Source: Sipunculus nudus (taxonomy: Eukaryota; Annelida; Sipuncula; Golfingiida; Sipunculidae). From it: 64,000 bases of DNA. Shown here in pieces: positions 46,167 to 59,784 of the stretch. Each line of letters starts with the position of its first letter. Position 1 is the first letter of the stretch. The notes under the pieces are model-generated. The model searched no databases. It was not told the DNA's origin and saw only the letters and a list, made by a program, of their open reading frames with translations. The DNA lies in assembly GCA_026874595.1 (NCBI GenBank), contig CM049306.1, positions 23,547,019 to 23,611,018 on the forward strand, read 5' to 3'. Position numbers and translations under genes: made by a program.

Positions 46167-49100
46167 GATCCAAATGAAAGAATCTGAATTTCTTGGGAAA
46201 TTTAAAGTAGAGCTACAATGCTAAAGAGCGCCATTTAGTACCGTCCCTTTTATTAATTTTATGATATTATCATTCCTTTGTAATGATTTTACAGTCTCAT
46301 TATGTCTTTTATATTTCGCATTGTACATGTACTTTTATGTATTTTTATTATCATGTTCCATTGTTTATAATATCTTGTATATCTTGGAAGAGGGCCCTGC
46401 TTATAACAGAATTCTTATTCTGGTACAGGCCACCCTTCACAATATTATAATAAATAAATAAATAAATTTAATCTGATTTGCCGCATACAATATAAATCAG
46501 GTGACGTCACAAATCTTGGCACAGGACTGCACATAGAGGTTTTTTAAGCCCTCGTGTTATGATTAGATTCGTTAATTATTGAGTCGATATCCATGCCATT
46601 ATTGTATCAGTTGCCAACAGTTTTTTTTTCTTCCTGTCTCTGGACACGGACTTATATTACTCTGACTATTTCCCACATTAATTGTTGTATAGGTTTGTAC
46701 ATGTGCAATCTTATGCATGCCATCACTGATCAGTATAATTTATCATGCTAATAGAAAGTATTCATGTAACTGCAGTCACGAAAATGTTACTTGTTCACGA
46801 ATTAAAATGCATGGTGCCATGTTCCAAGTTGTTTTGCTGTGGGAAAATAATTCAGTTTGGCAGTGGGGCGATTGCGTTGACAGGGATCGCAATTTCACTT
46901 TATGATGCCAAGGTCGGAATATAATTTTTTAATTCAACTTTATTCCACTGGAGACGACAATGTTATATATTATGAAAATATATTTTTCGAAAATAATTCA
47001 TCAGATTTAATTGTCAACCTGGTAACATGATTAATAAATCTCATTAAATCATAAAATAAATCATCTAAATCCAACTGGGAATCGTCCGAAAGGTTCTGTT
47101 TATATACAACTGGTATACCCGTCCAACTACATGGGCCCCGCCCTACTGACAAATAATCGTTTTTATGCGTGAGCGTACTCATTGTGCTCTTGATTCTGTG
47201 TACGGCACGTCATGCACTGAAGAACAAGTTGCGTGCCAGTTATCGAAATAGGCATTTTCCCACAGAACAGTTTATAAAACAAATTTTTTTAGCTTTTGTA
47301 TTGTGGAGCTTTTTAATTGAGAGATATCCAGTGTAAATACTGAGCAAGCATTCTTTGCACATAAAATGTAACATTCGAAACGTTTTTTGTGTGATTTGTA
47401 ATCTTGTGTTCTGACATTTTTGCAACGAGATTCAGGTTATTCTTTTCTGTGTTGTAACGTATATAAGAAGTTAGTAAACATTAACCTGTTCTTCCATAGT
47501 GTTTGGTATGCGATATATATGACAGAGCATTTGGAATTGAGAAGGTTATAGTCGTATTAGGGGTCTGTCATTTGTAAAAGAACACGACCATTTTGAGCAA
47601 TTTCCATGTAGTTCACCATAACTGATGATGTTATATCATAACTGGCCCAGGCTCTCCCTGGCCAAAGAAAACTTCGGAAATACGAGCACTTCTGCCAGGG
47701 GTTTTGGTGGATGTGTTTGACAGTATGTATCTGGGAAATTTTGGTTAATGATTAAAGCAGTCACTACTGACTGATATTCCATCATCACTGAGTCTGCGTC
47801 CAGCTAATTATACCCAGTCAGGACTGAACCTGTGTCCCAGGATTCTTGTCACAGGCGGGACGGGGGGGGGGGGGGGTGGCTCATAAAGGTAGGGGCGGGT
47901 AACACAACGTCAATTTGTCAATGTATATATTCATGTGGAATCCAGTTAAAGAACATATAAGACGTGTGAATGTGATATGCAGCTGATATGCAGCTGAGTA
48001 TGCGTAGCATTGCGTGCCTCCTAAAATTAGATCACAGTGACCTTCTTTTTTATACGCTATTCAGGATATCTCTCTCAAGCTCCTGGACTCCGACTTGAAG
48101 TTCTGCCGTCATCCTAAAACATCCTAAACCATAATAACATTTAATAATTCCTTAAACTTACGTGTTATATTTTGTCAAGATAATCACGGTTTAAACCAGC
48201 TCTAATGGTTTTAATTACTAATCCTTGAGGGCTATATGGGGTAAGGGAGGTTGCTGGGATGGCAGCTGTTCGGGATATATATTCATAGGAGAACAAGTTA
48301 TCTTTTAGCTGGTGTTAAGTCTAGCATCAGATCCTGGTGCTGACCCTGTTAATTAACACCCTGAGAGAAGTGACGACAAGAAACATGTGCATGGTAACTC
48401 TTATAGTACATTCTTATCGTTAATATATTAATCACTTATTTGTACTCTGATAACATATGTATACTTTACACTTCTAGCTCGGGGATTAAAGGATTATAAA
48501 TCACACAGTGGCACGTAGGACTATAGAGCAGGTGACATTTGGCACAGCGTCCGTTATGGGAAGGAATCTAAATCGGACAACAAGCCCTGGGGGTTACCAG
48601 ATAAACGACGTATTTTATTCGTGTTTACAAGTTCACATAGTAAACGTATCAAATAACCTATTCCCTAAAATCATATTAAGTTTACGTTTCTGCGGATCGG
48701 AGAAAAGAGGGGGATATCTGGTCGTGGGGTATGGTAATATTTAGTGGTACCGTGACGCTTTTTCAGTTCAACAAACATGTTAATTTTCAATGATGCCACA
48801 TGATGAATTTGCTGAAAATATCCCTCAAGACACCATTTATATTACCATAATGTTAAGTTTTATCAAACCTAACCAGGGGCGGATTTAGAGAGGACGCGCC
48901 CCGTCTATTTCAACCTAAAAACTCTGGGAAATAGAACAATGCCGTCTCATCTCCCTATTATATACTTCTGCATGCGAAAGTTATGGGTAAAGTCTACTAT
49001 TTCTTCCAGCATACTTGTTTACCTGCATGTTTCACAGTGAGAAACTGCATGTAGACCCCCCCCCCCAAAAAAAAAAAAAAAACACCTTTCTGAGATCCTG

Positions 49101-50670
49101 TACCTGCCACAGCTGACAGAGGACCTTTAATCCAAGCCTTTAAACCAGCTTGTATAGCCAGTATATACAGCCCACTGTATATGCATATGCATTGCCTGCA
49201 TATACTCTACTTTCCTACTGATTATTAAATTGCCTTATTATAAAATAAGCACTCTCTGCAAGATGTGTAGCTATTATGTTTTACCCATGGTTATTTGTTT
49301 TTTTTTTTTGTTAGCAACTTCACTCAAAAATTTAATTTTGATTTTGATGAAACTTTGTAGAGGGTCGGGTAACACCGACACCCAAATTATAATTAACTAA
49401 TGTTTTAGGTAACCTTTATTCCATTTATATGTTTTTAATTCTAAGAATTCCATAGCATTTTGAGAAAATGAGCTGGAAATTTCTTTTTCCTAACCGAGGG
49501 CTGAGGCCTTCATTGGTATTTGAGGCCGTCTTCTAGAGCCAAAGCCATATAAATTTCATTGAATCGCGCACGTTCTGTAGCATTCCTATATGTATAATAT
49601 ATATGGCTTGCAGTATATTATATTGACTTCGAATAGACTTGAAATTATCCTTTTTTAAACGAGTAATAGCTCAGTCAAACTCCATGCGTATGTAATATAT
49701 TTCCGCTTTATATGGTGCATTTCAAATACTTCATGAGTTTATGTGCGTTTAACAGGAAATGGCTATCCCTACCTTTTCCGAATAACCAATATAATGTAAA
49801 GACAATATTGAGGTTATGAGCGAGGGAAGGTCACCTAAACCACTAATGCAGGGAAAGCTTTTCGCCAAGTATTTCAAACTGTGTAGTGAATAAAAAATTC
49901 AATGAGTTAACCGTCTATACATATTTTGCAGAGAGAGAAACCAAATATTTCATGAATGTTTTTTGTGTTTGTATGGTGAAAGTGACAGGTGACTGTAGGA
50001 TTTCACAGGCCTTTGCTGTAAAATTAAAAATACACGTCAACTGGTTATATCGATATGCAACCCGAGTGTAATATCGAAGTGATATCAAGTATGGCTATAT
50101 ATGGTCCTCTTGGGTTATATAATACATGATACCCATCCAGGATTTAGCGATATCCAATTATGCACATGCATGCAACATAAATGAAAAGGACAAATTTTCT
50201 TAAATACAGCCCCTTCTAGACGCGTGTATTTTAACAAGTATACACACACTCACCCCCATCCACCCTCTCCCCCACACATATCGCACCCACAGTACAGTAA
50301 CCCTGTAACTCACATTTTTTCATAAATTGACTTTTCATGCTTTTCTGAAAAAGCATATTGATTGCTATCGTATAAACGGAACTTACTTAATTAGTTTATT
50401 ACTACAAGCTTAGTTCAATAACCATGTAACTCAAGTTTTGCTATTGCAATACCTCTGTAACGTGAGTTAGATGTTAATTATAACTGCATTGGGCACACGT
50501 GTGTTATTGCTGTGTTCTTGTGCATGCAACTGGATTTACAGAGATACTGCACTAAACATACTCCGAATAAAGTTGTCATGCAAACAAAAAGGCAGATCTG
50601 TAGACAGTGTAATTTTCACATGATATCGATATTCATGCTATTAAAGTATATTTTAGTCGGGCAATACAGT
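46167..50670. other. Long stretch without a recognised gene
   Basis: It contains G15 (47862-47876), C11 followed by A16 (49056-49082), and a MITE-end-like string CAGGGGCGGATTTAG at 48874. Scattered ORFs of 60-80 codons (46717, 48508, 49886) have no domain or splice support. Confidence 0.5.
48874..48900 (+). mobile_element. Possible terminal fragment of the hAT-like MITE
   Basis: CAGGGGCGGATTTAGAG matches the right-end inverted repeat of the MITE (reverse complement CAGGGGCGGATCCAG). The body does not continue clearly. Confidence 0.4.
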
Positions 50671-50678
50671 TTTTAGGT

Positions 50679-52250
50679 CAGTTGACTGAAAGCTATAGCG
50701 ATCACCCTTTGTCTGGCGTCCGTCCGTCTGTCCGTTAACTGGGCACAAATCGTAACCGCTGGTCCTGGAATCTTCAAACTTGACATCCAGAGAGGTCCAT
50801 GAAAAATCTGAAAGTAGGTCTCTGTTACCAATATTCTTCGAGCTATGGGGCTCCGAAGTAACCCCCAGGATAATGGAAAATTTGAAACAAAAGCTCTAGT
50901 ATCTGAAAAACTAATGCATTGATCACCATCATTATTTGCATGGATATTGATCATGGAGTGTTTCATCAATTTCTGCAGATTGGTGGCGCCACCTGTATTT
51001 TTTTTCGATTTTTTAACGATTTTTTTCTCTATTGTTGCGGCCTTAAAAGATGTGGTCATCTGTAAACAGGCCACAAATCGTAACAACTGTGCCTAGAATC
51101 TTCTATCTTAAAATGCAGGGAGCCCCATGAAAAGTCTCCTTGGAAACCTTAAATTAGGTCTCTGTTACCCATATCCTCCGAGCTATGGTGCTCCCAAGTA
51201 GCCCCCAGAATAATGCAAAATTAAATACAAAAGCTCAATTCTGTGAACAACTCACGCCTTGATCACCATGATTCTTTGCATGCATATTGATCATGGAGTG
51301 TTTCATTAATTCCTGCAAACTGGTGGCGCAACCTGGATTTTTTTTTTTTAGATTTTTTCCTCTATTCTTGAGACCTTTGATGATGTGGTCTTCTGTTAAC
51401 AGGGCAAAGATCGTAATCACTGCATGGACCCTGGATCTTCCAACTTGACATCAAAGGAGGTCCATGAAAAGTCTCCATAGAAAAACCATAAACTAGGTCT
51501 CTGTTACGCATATCCTCGAAGCTATGGGGCTCAGATTTTGTGGCCAAAGAATTAAGAATTTGATACAAAAGCTCAATTATCTGAACAACTAATCCGTTGA
51601 TCACCATCATTCTATGTATGCATATTGATCATGGTGTGTTTAATCATTTTCTGCAGACTTGTGGTGCCATCTGGACTTTTAAAAATTGTTAAGAATTTTT
51701 TTTCTATACTTTTGAAACTTTTAAATATGCAGGTGTCTGTTAACAGGGCACAAATCATAACCGCGTTCTTACTTGACATCAAGGTAGGTCCATGAAAAGT
51801 TCTTGGAAAACCTGAAATTATAGGTCTCAGTTATGCATATTCTTTAAGCTATGGGGCTTATAAGAACCCCCCCCCCCCCGAATAATTGAAAATTTGATAC
51901 CAAAGCAAGGCACAAAACATAACCATTGGACCTAGAATCTTCTTAGTTGACATCCTGAGAGTTTCTCAAAAGTTCTTCTCAGAAACCTGAAATTAGGTCA
52001 CTGTGACATATATTCTCCGAGTTACGGGGCATGTTTGAGCACCCCAGAAAAAAATGCAAAATACACACAAATTGCCTCATTCCTCAGGAATGAATGGATG
52101 GATTGTCATTAAATTTGGTGTGCTTATGGGTCTTGATGAACTTGAGCTAATATGCATGAACTATGGTGCCACCTACATTATCTTAATTTGTTGCCTGTGC
52201 AAGGACATTGTCAACATGTCAGTCGACAGTGCGTCATGACCCATTGTCTC
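50679..52250 (+). repeat. Tandem array of about 330-bp units
   Basis: Unit anchors resembling GGGCACAAATCGTAACC recur near 50744, 51070, 51403, 51745 and 51908 (the last interval shortened). Each is followed by a CTAGAATCTTC-like block, GACATC, GGTCCATGAAAAGTCT, AGGTCTCTGTTAC, AGCTATGGGGCTC and TTGATCACCATGATT..GCATATTGATCATGG. GGTGGCGCCACC lies at 50982-50993. The left end starts with GTCTGGCGTCCGTCCGTCTG. The 137-codon minus-strand ORF here is a repeat artefact. Confidence 0.87.
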
Positions 52251-52345
52251 TTCTTAATATACAAATTAAATATGGATGCCTAGTTTGATAAGAATAAAAA
52301 GACAAATGTTAATGAAAAATTTTTGACAGGACAAAAAGTACAGAC

Positions 52346-52743
52346 GCCATTCACCGGCTTCTGTGGCTCAGGGGTAGAGGGCAGAACTCAAAGCCGGGAG
52401 ATCGTGAGTTCGAACCTCAGCCAATGCGGTGAAATTTTTCACGGTCGGCCGCCACCCAGGGTGAGCGCTCTGCAGGCTGAATGTGAAGGCCGTGCCCAAC
52501 GGCCGTGTTTCACTCACAAACGAGTGCGCCTTCTGCAAGGCACAAAAGGCGATATAACCTAGCTATGGGGACGATTATGCACCCAGGGCCCACAGGTGCA
52601 GTATTCACCGGGTCGGTAAACGACAGGATATAAAAATGAGAGGAAGCGTGTAATACTGCCCTGTCACGTAGTCTGAAACTGGAATGGAATTCTGCAGATG
52701 TACATATAAGTAGTTAAGTTAGCATTTAAAAAAAAGCCATTCA
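52346..52743 (+). mobile_element. Full-length tRNA-derived SINE with target duplication
   Basis: The element (52354-52735, 382 bp) starts CCGGCTTCTGTGGCTCAGGG. It has an A box (TGGCTCAGGGG) and a B box (GAGTTCGAACCTC), a central body with GAGCGCTCTGCAGGCT and AAGGCCGTGCCC, a 3' region with TTCTGCAGATGTACATATAA, and an A8 tail. GCCATTCA flanks it at 52346-52353 and 52736-52743. It is inserted at the right edge of the 330-bp-unit array. This is the reference copy for the other two family members in the window. Confidence 0.93.
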
Positions 52744-55345
52744 TAAAGTTATTATAAGTAATTATAGAATGTAACTTTGGTTTTGTACAGCATTTCAGAA
52801 ATTTGTTTTGAAAATATTTTTGGAATAAGTAGACGAACACTATTTAATAAGGACATCTAGAATGAAAGGACTGATTTTGATTAATGAATGATTGCTTACT
52901 GTCAACATGCACTGCTAGATATAATATTATATTAAGATTTAATATTATTAAATTGTCTTAAACGGAAATCGTGATAAGGTTGTCATAGTCATAAAATGCA
53001 TTCTAAAGAATTTAATACTAGTTCATTTTGTACGGCTAAAGAGTAATGAAAAAGGGTTCATTTTCTGTAAATTTCGATACTTATCATTTACTAACAGTAG
53101 CTGATGGGAAAATTCCCTAAATTATACAGTTACTGGTTCATATTAATTTCTTATTTCAAAACTAAATCGACTTAATCCAAAATATTATGGTTTTAAATCT
53201 AAGACTATTTCCTTAGCCAATTCTGAATACCTCTATGATGAAGTATAATTAAATTCATTTGAATATAAATTAACTGTAAAACATACTAAATTTCAAAATT
53301 TCAAGATTATCTAGTATAGATATGCTTAAAGCAAATTGTTTGTCAAACAATAAGAATAATAATAATAAAAGGTATGATTTTTTGGCACTGCCCTCCGCAA
53401 TTTAAATCCCCAAGACCAAAGATTTTATTTTGATTTTCGATCAAAAACTTACCAATATTTGAGCTTCAGCCTTTCAGACGCTTCTTTCAAGGAGATAAAT
53501 ATTATAGTATAATACAGTAAAGATAAGATTTCCTCTTTTATGTATGTTTTTACCGGTTTAGCAAAAACAATTATTCTTTTTTCATTTTTTTCATATGACA
53601 TTTTAATAGAAACATATATAAAAAGGATCTAAAAAATCACCCGCCCTCATTGATCTCTGAAAAGAATGCCCTAGAACTAAAACTTATATTGTTTTATCTT
53701 AAACAACCTATTTTGTGTCTAGGGGAAATTAGATGAGTTTAAAACATTAAATATAATTAAACAGATTTATAGTTATGGCAATATCCAATACTAGTTTTTA
53801 TATATAAATATGCAAGGTCTAAACAAAACAGCACAGGTTTTCTTCCTGACCTGTTAAAACTAGTTAAAAGGAAACTTTACATCCACTTAAAATAGATCAT
53901 GGGTGATGGAAAAGACAGCAATGTTTGATATAAAAGCAATGATAAAGACTGGCTGATAAGCTTTAGCTGGTTACTTATAGTCTTCATTATAAGACCAGCT
54001 TATCTGCATCCTTGAAAGTAGCAATAATTCTTAAAATATTAGTCAAGGTAAGTCATATATCAGTTAATTAGATTTAGAGAGTCATATGTGGCAAACTAGA
54101 ATCATATCCAATGAAACATGTACGTCATCTCGCGCTATCGACCGATATATGCCTGCAATGTAAACTGTTTGTATTTTGTAAGCAAAGGTCAAGGTCACAG
54201 CAGAATGAAAATGATTTTACCACTTTTAAGGTACAATGTTTATCATAAATAGATGGAGGTATGTCTAGAAAATTAAAGTTTTTAATTGCATATAGGATCA
54301 TCTTCATCGGGGTAAACACTGGCCCCTGCATGGTAAAGGAATAAGTCTTTTAAGGGTGTTTAAATATGCAAATTATCCAATTAAACATGCAAAACTAAGA
54401 TTTTTATACAATTCTCATTTGATTTTATGGGAAGACATACCAAGCGTTCATTAATTGATGCACAAAAAATAATTAATTTAATTGTGGAAATATGACTGTA
54501 GTGTATGTTATTGTCCCGGGCGATAAGTCTGTATCTCCCTTATTGAATGAATCACCTAACCAACATAACACAGACTCTCATATATTGAATTTAATCTTTT
54601 ACGTATGAAGCATATTTAAGAAATTTCCAAAAGTATGATTTTTATATTAGATATATTTATATATATATTTGTGAGTGTTTGTGTGTGTGGATGGGTTGGC
54701 GTTTGTGCGTGGGCGTGTGATATATCCTGTATGTCAGGATTCGTCTCACAAGATACTTTGAGTGTTCATGATACTCCAAAAATGTCATTTTAATCGACGA
54801 TCTTCAATTTACTGATTTTCCATCATGCATCACGTTGATGGATTTTGTTCACTTGTAATATTGCTGCTTTTTCCATCATACATGTATAATGAATTCTCAC
54901 ACATGGTGGTGTAAAGCTGATTTCACATAAGCCTGCGCGGCACAGTGTGCTATTATCCATTAAGCCTGTAATATGTATTAAACATCTGTCTATTGTAACT
55001 TTCTCTATATGGGAGGAAATTCTTTTGTTCTGAGTGGCCAATTAAACTGTAGTAATACTCGTTATCTTACACCTCAATAAAACTGCCACGTCCGCACCCC
55101 TGCTGTTGTTAGCAATATATGGATGTACTAGGATCCATTACAAGAGAGATTAATACATCTCGTCAAAGATGTTCAAGACTTACAAACAGGAAACGTTATT
55201 TATGCTTATTAATACGCATGGCAAAGATACCCACTACTCCAACATGGGGAAGGTAGAAGATTTAGTCGGTGACGAGAGGGTAAAAAAAAATACTAAATTT
55301 CATTATTTCACTATTATTTCTCTCCAACCGTGGTACGAAATTTTT

Positions 55346-55349
<4 letters not shown>
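52744..55349. other. No gene recognised
   Basis: Very AT-rich, without tandem repeats or supported ORFs. The frame at 54125-54331 (minus) is unsupported. Confidence 0.55.

Positions 55350-55391
<42 letters not shown>
55350..55391. repeat. (TA)n microsatellite
   Basis: An alternating AT run of about 42 bp. Confidence 0.97.
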
Positions 55392-55392
<1 letters not shown>

Positions 55393-58300
55393 TGCACTGA
55401 AACTGAAGGTTATTGAACGATTATTGAACAAAATAACACATGAGGTTACCAATTAAACTCTCAAACCGTCAAGAGTATTTTTATAATCAAGATATGTACA
55501 ATGAAAACATATATAATATTTATCATATTGCATTGGAATGTTTATTACATGTCAAGGGGTATTAATGACCAGTTAAACTTTACCCTGTAAATGGGTTGAT
55601 AGGTCAGTTAAACGAGTCCTAAACCGACCTTGAAAATTGATCTCGTGTATATATAGTACCCCTTCTCAGGCTCTCTGGTCACTCGTACAATATACTGGGA
55701 GATGACAGTGAGGTTTTCTACCGAATATTTATTATATTAATATTTTATGATAATCGATCAAGACATGGCGAAGGCTTTACCCAACAGGAACCAGGGTACC
55801 GGGGTGACAGACGACGATATCAAACAGGATAAATTCCCTTCGGACGGCATTGCGAGTGGACGGCTCCAAAATGGGTTAATTAAGTGCCTTACAATTTGAT
55901 ATGAATATTGTGTTTTAACAAAGAAATAAAAGTTTGGATGGCTATGCTTGATCTTCTGACATGTTTCCTCATTCACTGTCGGAAGTCACCAAAGCACCAT
56001 CCTTCTTTCGCGTATACGTTCATGGGCACGCTGGTAACGACGGCTAAATATCTTATCTAATACCACGTGGTCTTTTCCTTTATCACGGTATCGATGTTGA
56101 ATAATCATATATTACTGCTTAGCAAGGTTGCCAGTGTGTACAGCTGGTACATATGTTAAGGTCGTCCCTGTATAGGGAGTTAAACCGTGACAATATAAGA
56201 CATTCGTAGATGGATATAAAAGATTCGCACATGCGAGCCTTTGATGATTTTTATCAGGGGCAGCATTATACTATCACATGCCTAGCTTCATCAGCGTATT
56301 GAAGACCTGTTGGCATATCGAGTAAAGGAAACAACTTTCTTTCTACAACGCCAGGACTTCTTTAACCTTACCCAATTGGCGATAATCTATATACCCACGT
56401 GTCACATGGCAAACTCTTTGCCGGAAAACTCATCATGACATTGTGTATCCCCGGGCGACAGATGATGTAGCCTCAGTTAACCTTTTGCCCGAGTGATACT
56501 GAGGCCCAGACATTCATTCTGCGTCACCCTGCCTGATTTCTCGGCTAGGTGGCTGTGTTTATACACACATGCATGCAATATACAACTACATATATGCTTT
56601 CGCGCAAATAATATACATTGTATGTAGATTAAGTAATGTCATTAGGCCTATCTGTTGCATTGGAAGATAAATATGACTCCTAATATTACAACAACAACTA
56701 CTTTTACTGCAGCTACTACTACTACTACTCATGATAAAAATAAGGAAAACCGGCTGTGGAGAAAGTTGCTATTCATAAAAGCTGATGTTTTAACACCCTA
56801 ATTTAATATTATATATAAATATAAAATGAGGATTATTTAATAGGCTTACTCTTAATATGTCATGACAGTTCTCCATCTTAGCAATTTTTAAAGATCTTTG
56901 TTCTACAAGCGCGAGCTTATTTCATATACAAAATTAAAAATTAAGAAACAAATTAAGCCTTTAAGTCAGGGCCCACACGTATTCACACAAATGTGAAGAA
57001 ATATTTCATTTACATTTTATATAAAATAATACATTTTCAGCAGACAAACTTTTAAAATATGGTGTTTGCATATTTTATATCATCGTTTATTGCGAAGTGT
57101 ATAAAAAATTGAAATTTAATCATAAATCTTGTGAACAATCAGAAACCCGAGTCTGCGTGACAACAAGCCTTGAGATGCGGTAAAAATTATGATATATACA
57201 CCTTCATTGTGAAACAGAAATGAATCTGCTTGAGTAATGCTTATTCATATACTAAGTTTGTCTTTGCAAGTAAAAAGTTAAATTTCGATAAAATTTCAAA
57301 TGAAAATAGAATACCTTAATATTTTAATAAGACAACCTAAGTTACAGTTTCCAAGATCAGTCTGTCTAAATTATTTTGGAATGAGAAAATATAAATTATG
57401 TGTGACAAAATCCTTTTCACACAGGCAACTCCTTGTGAAGGTACGCCTGCATTTTTAAAATAAAAGTCGAGCTGCATGGATTTCACGGTTTTTGAGATAT
57501 CAAGGCTGCGACGCAGCACATATCAAATCTGACAGACAGACGGACTGACCGACGTGATATGGGTATTAAGGTCTCAATAAATGTCTGTGTATATAGATTA
57601 TTTGTTGACAGGCTTGCGTAACCAGATGTAAGAATGATAAATGAGAAGCCATTAGCTTAATACCATAGGGCTGCATATCACACCGGGAGGTAAACATTTT
57701 ATCATGTCAGATAGCCATCATAACAGGACCTTGACCTAGACCGTTCCATCCTCTTATATACATCTGTTTTTCCTATGAAAATTGTGATGATTTACATTTC
57801 AAAAGAAAAAAATAATATTAAAGGTTAAATCATAAAAAGGCCTAATTTTCAAAAAGGCAAGTATAGGTAAATAATTACATACCTTACAACTTATTTAAAG
57901 AAACAGAATCAGTTTATATTTTACAACATATAAGCCCAACTTATGGCAGCCATCTTCATTATTCACATGCAAAAACAGTGGCAATTGACAGCTGCTGATT
58001 GGATGATATCATGAAAACACTCTAAAAAATATAACCAGCTAAATTAAATGACAACATTTAGGCATCGAGTGGTAGGGACTTCAGGTTATTCATAATACAT
58101 GTTCACAGCATGTTGGTCAGTTCGTGCGTGTGTCCACCTCAGAGGTCAGTTTCAACCTCTACTGCTACCCAGACATCTGGTGGCATCATTTTACTTTGAC
58201 CCTGACGCTTACAGGGTGACACTGATGATAGGATCATGCTGAGATACATAAATTTGAATTCTGTTCCAGCAGTTAACTTAAATCTGTGTTTCATCATGTT

Positions 58301-59000
58301 CCTGACACATTATACAAAAACAACTTTATGAGGTAAACTTTAAGGAATCTTTATGAGGGAACTTTACATCCACATGAAATATGACCCAAAGATTATACAT
58401 GTAGAATATGGTATCAAACTAACATACAGCTATTACTTACGGTAGCTACCCTTCAACCTTTTTATGATTGTTTAACCGTAGTTTTACGGTTACTGCGACT
58501 ATAAACAGTCAAATCATGAAACTAGCGGATTATAAACATGCATTCTCAACTAAATACTGCGGAATTGAACGAGCCTTATAGGGACATTTGTTGGAACATA
58601 GCATAACACATTATGATAAAAATATAATAACACTTTACTTTTTCTTTTAAAGTCGGTTAAAAATGACGCATGATATAAAAAAACGAAAGATTTTGTGTCG
58701 GGCATGACTTACATAGACGAAGCGTTTGGTGCAATAGAGCGTATCCTCATATCACATTTTAATGGCATTCAGGCATAAATTTACACAATTGACCTCAGTG
58801 CCAACTCACCTCAACCCCCCTACACACACTCCCTTGAACACGGTATTGGTGGCAGTCTGCATACCTTTATACCTATATTTTACAACATATTTTGTAAACT
58901 TAATTTTAGTGGCACTGACTTCAACTCAGCAGTCCTCCCCTTGAACATCCCCCCCCCCCCCCTCCTACGTTAATGCCCCCTCCCTTTTCATCCGCCACAT
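55392..59000. other. No gene recognised; C14 run at 58949-58962
   Basis: AT-rich sequence. A short CAGACAGACGGACTGACCGAC-like string near 57530 may be a worn repeat end. ORFs at 55758-55976 and 57337-57519 (minus) are unsupported. Confidence 0.5.
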
Positions 59001-59009
59001 TCGTCATGC

Positions 59010-59331
59010 CTCGAGCAACCAATCAGCGTGACCAATCGTGGCATCGCCTCATGAGCTAGTAAAGCGAGACCAGCTTGTCCAAGGCCAGCCCGTATATCGT
59101 TTAGGCTGGCTGGATGAGTGACTAATTAGCTGTTGACAAGCTCAACGTGCAGAGTAAAGTCCTTATCGACATAGCGGAACCACCGCAGATGAAAAATCAG
59201 ACTTTCATGGTGCTGACGCGAATCACTTTGTGTGCATGGTGCTCTTTAACATGACCGGCAATGAACTTGTACGTTTTATGATGGTATCTCTATTTTCATG
59301 ACGACAGAAGAGAAGATATACCTCGCACGGT
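59010..59331 (+). promoter_or_regulatory. Candidate promoter and non-coding first exon
   Basis: Two CCAAT motifs lie about 15 bp apart near 59020-59035, inside a GC-richer patch. The patch runs to a consensus donor (GCACG|GTAAGT) at 59331/59332. ATGs inside it open only short frames. No downstream coding exon was found before the window ends. Confidence 0.25.
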
Positions 59332-59734
59332 AAGTTGCTTTTGTTTCAATTTCTCCCTTGTAAAGTTTAAATCCTCGATGGTTTCATCGAGAAATTAGAG
59401 CAGAGTGACCGACTTCCCTTTAGCATATAACTTAACTAAATCATTTTTTTAATGATTTAATCTAGTACCTATAAGAACCCTCCAGGCATCTTCTCTTATC
59501 CTTCCTGTATATATAATACTCGTGTTCTATGACAAAGCATCATTCTCAAGCTTCAATTAAAGTGATGGAGCTACACAAGTTAACCAATTAACAGCCACTT
59601 CTACTCGGGTGTGGGACAGAGTGTCAGACATTAAGCCCTAGACTGCACTAGTTCAGACGAGACTGCATGAGCAACTGAACATATGTAAAAAGGAGAATAC
59701 ATAAACACAGGCCCTTGACATCATAATAAAAAAA

Positions 59735-59784
59735 TACCACTGTAATAGTAGTAAAGAGTACTCTTTATTACAATTACAGTGGTA
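59735..59784. repeat. 50-bp loopless palindrome
   Basis: Two 25-bp arms meet at GAGT|ACTC (59759/59760). They begin and end with TACCACTGTAAT and ATTACAGTGGTA and differ at two positions. Each edge is TA. It could be a tiny foldback MITE or a hairpin-forming site. Confidence 0.85.

Noticed and set aside
50673-51086. The longest open frame in the window, 137 codons on the minus strand
   Set aside because: It lies entirely within the 330-bp-unit tandem array. Neighbouring units encode only fragments of similar peptides and no domain is visible.
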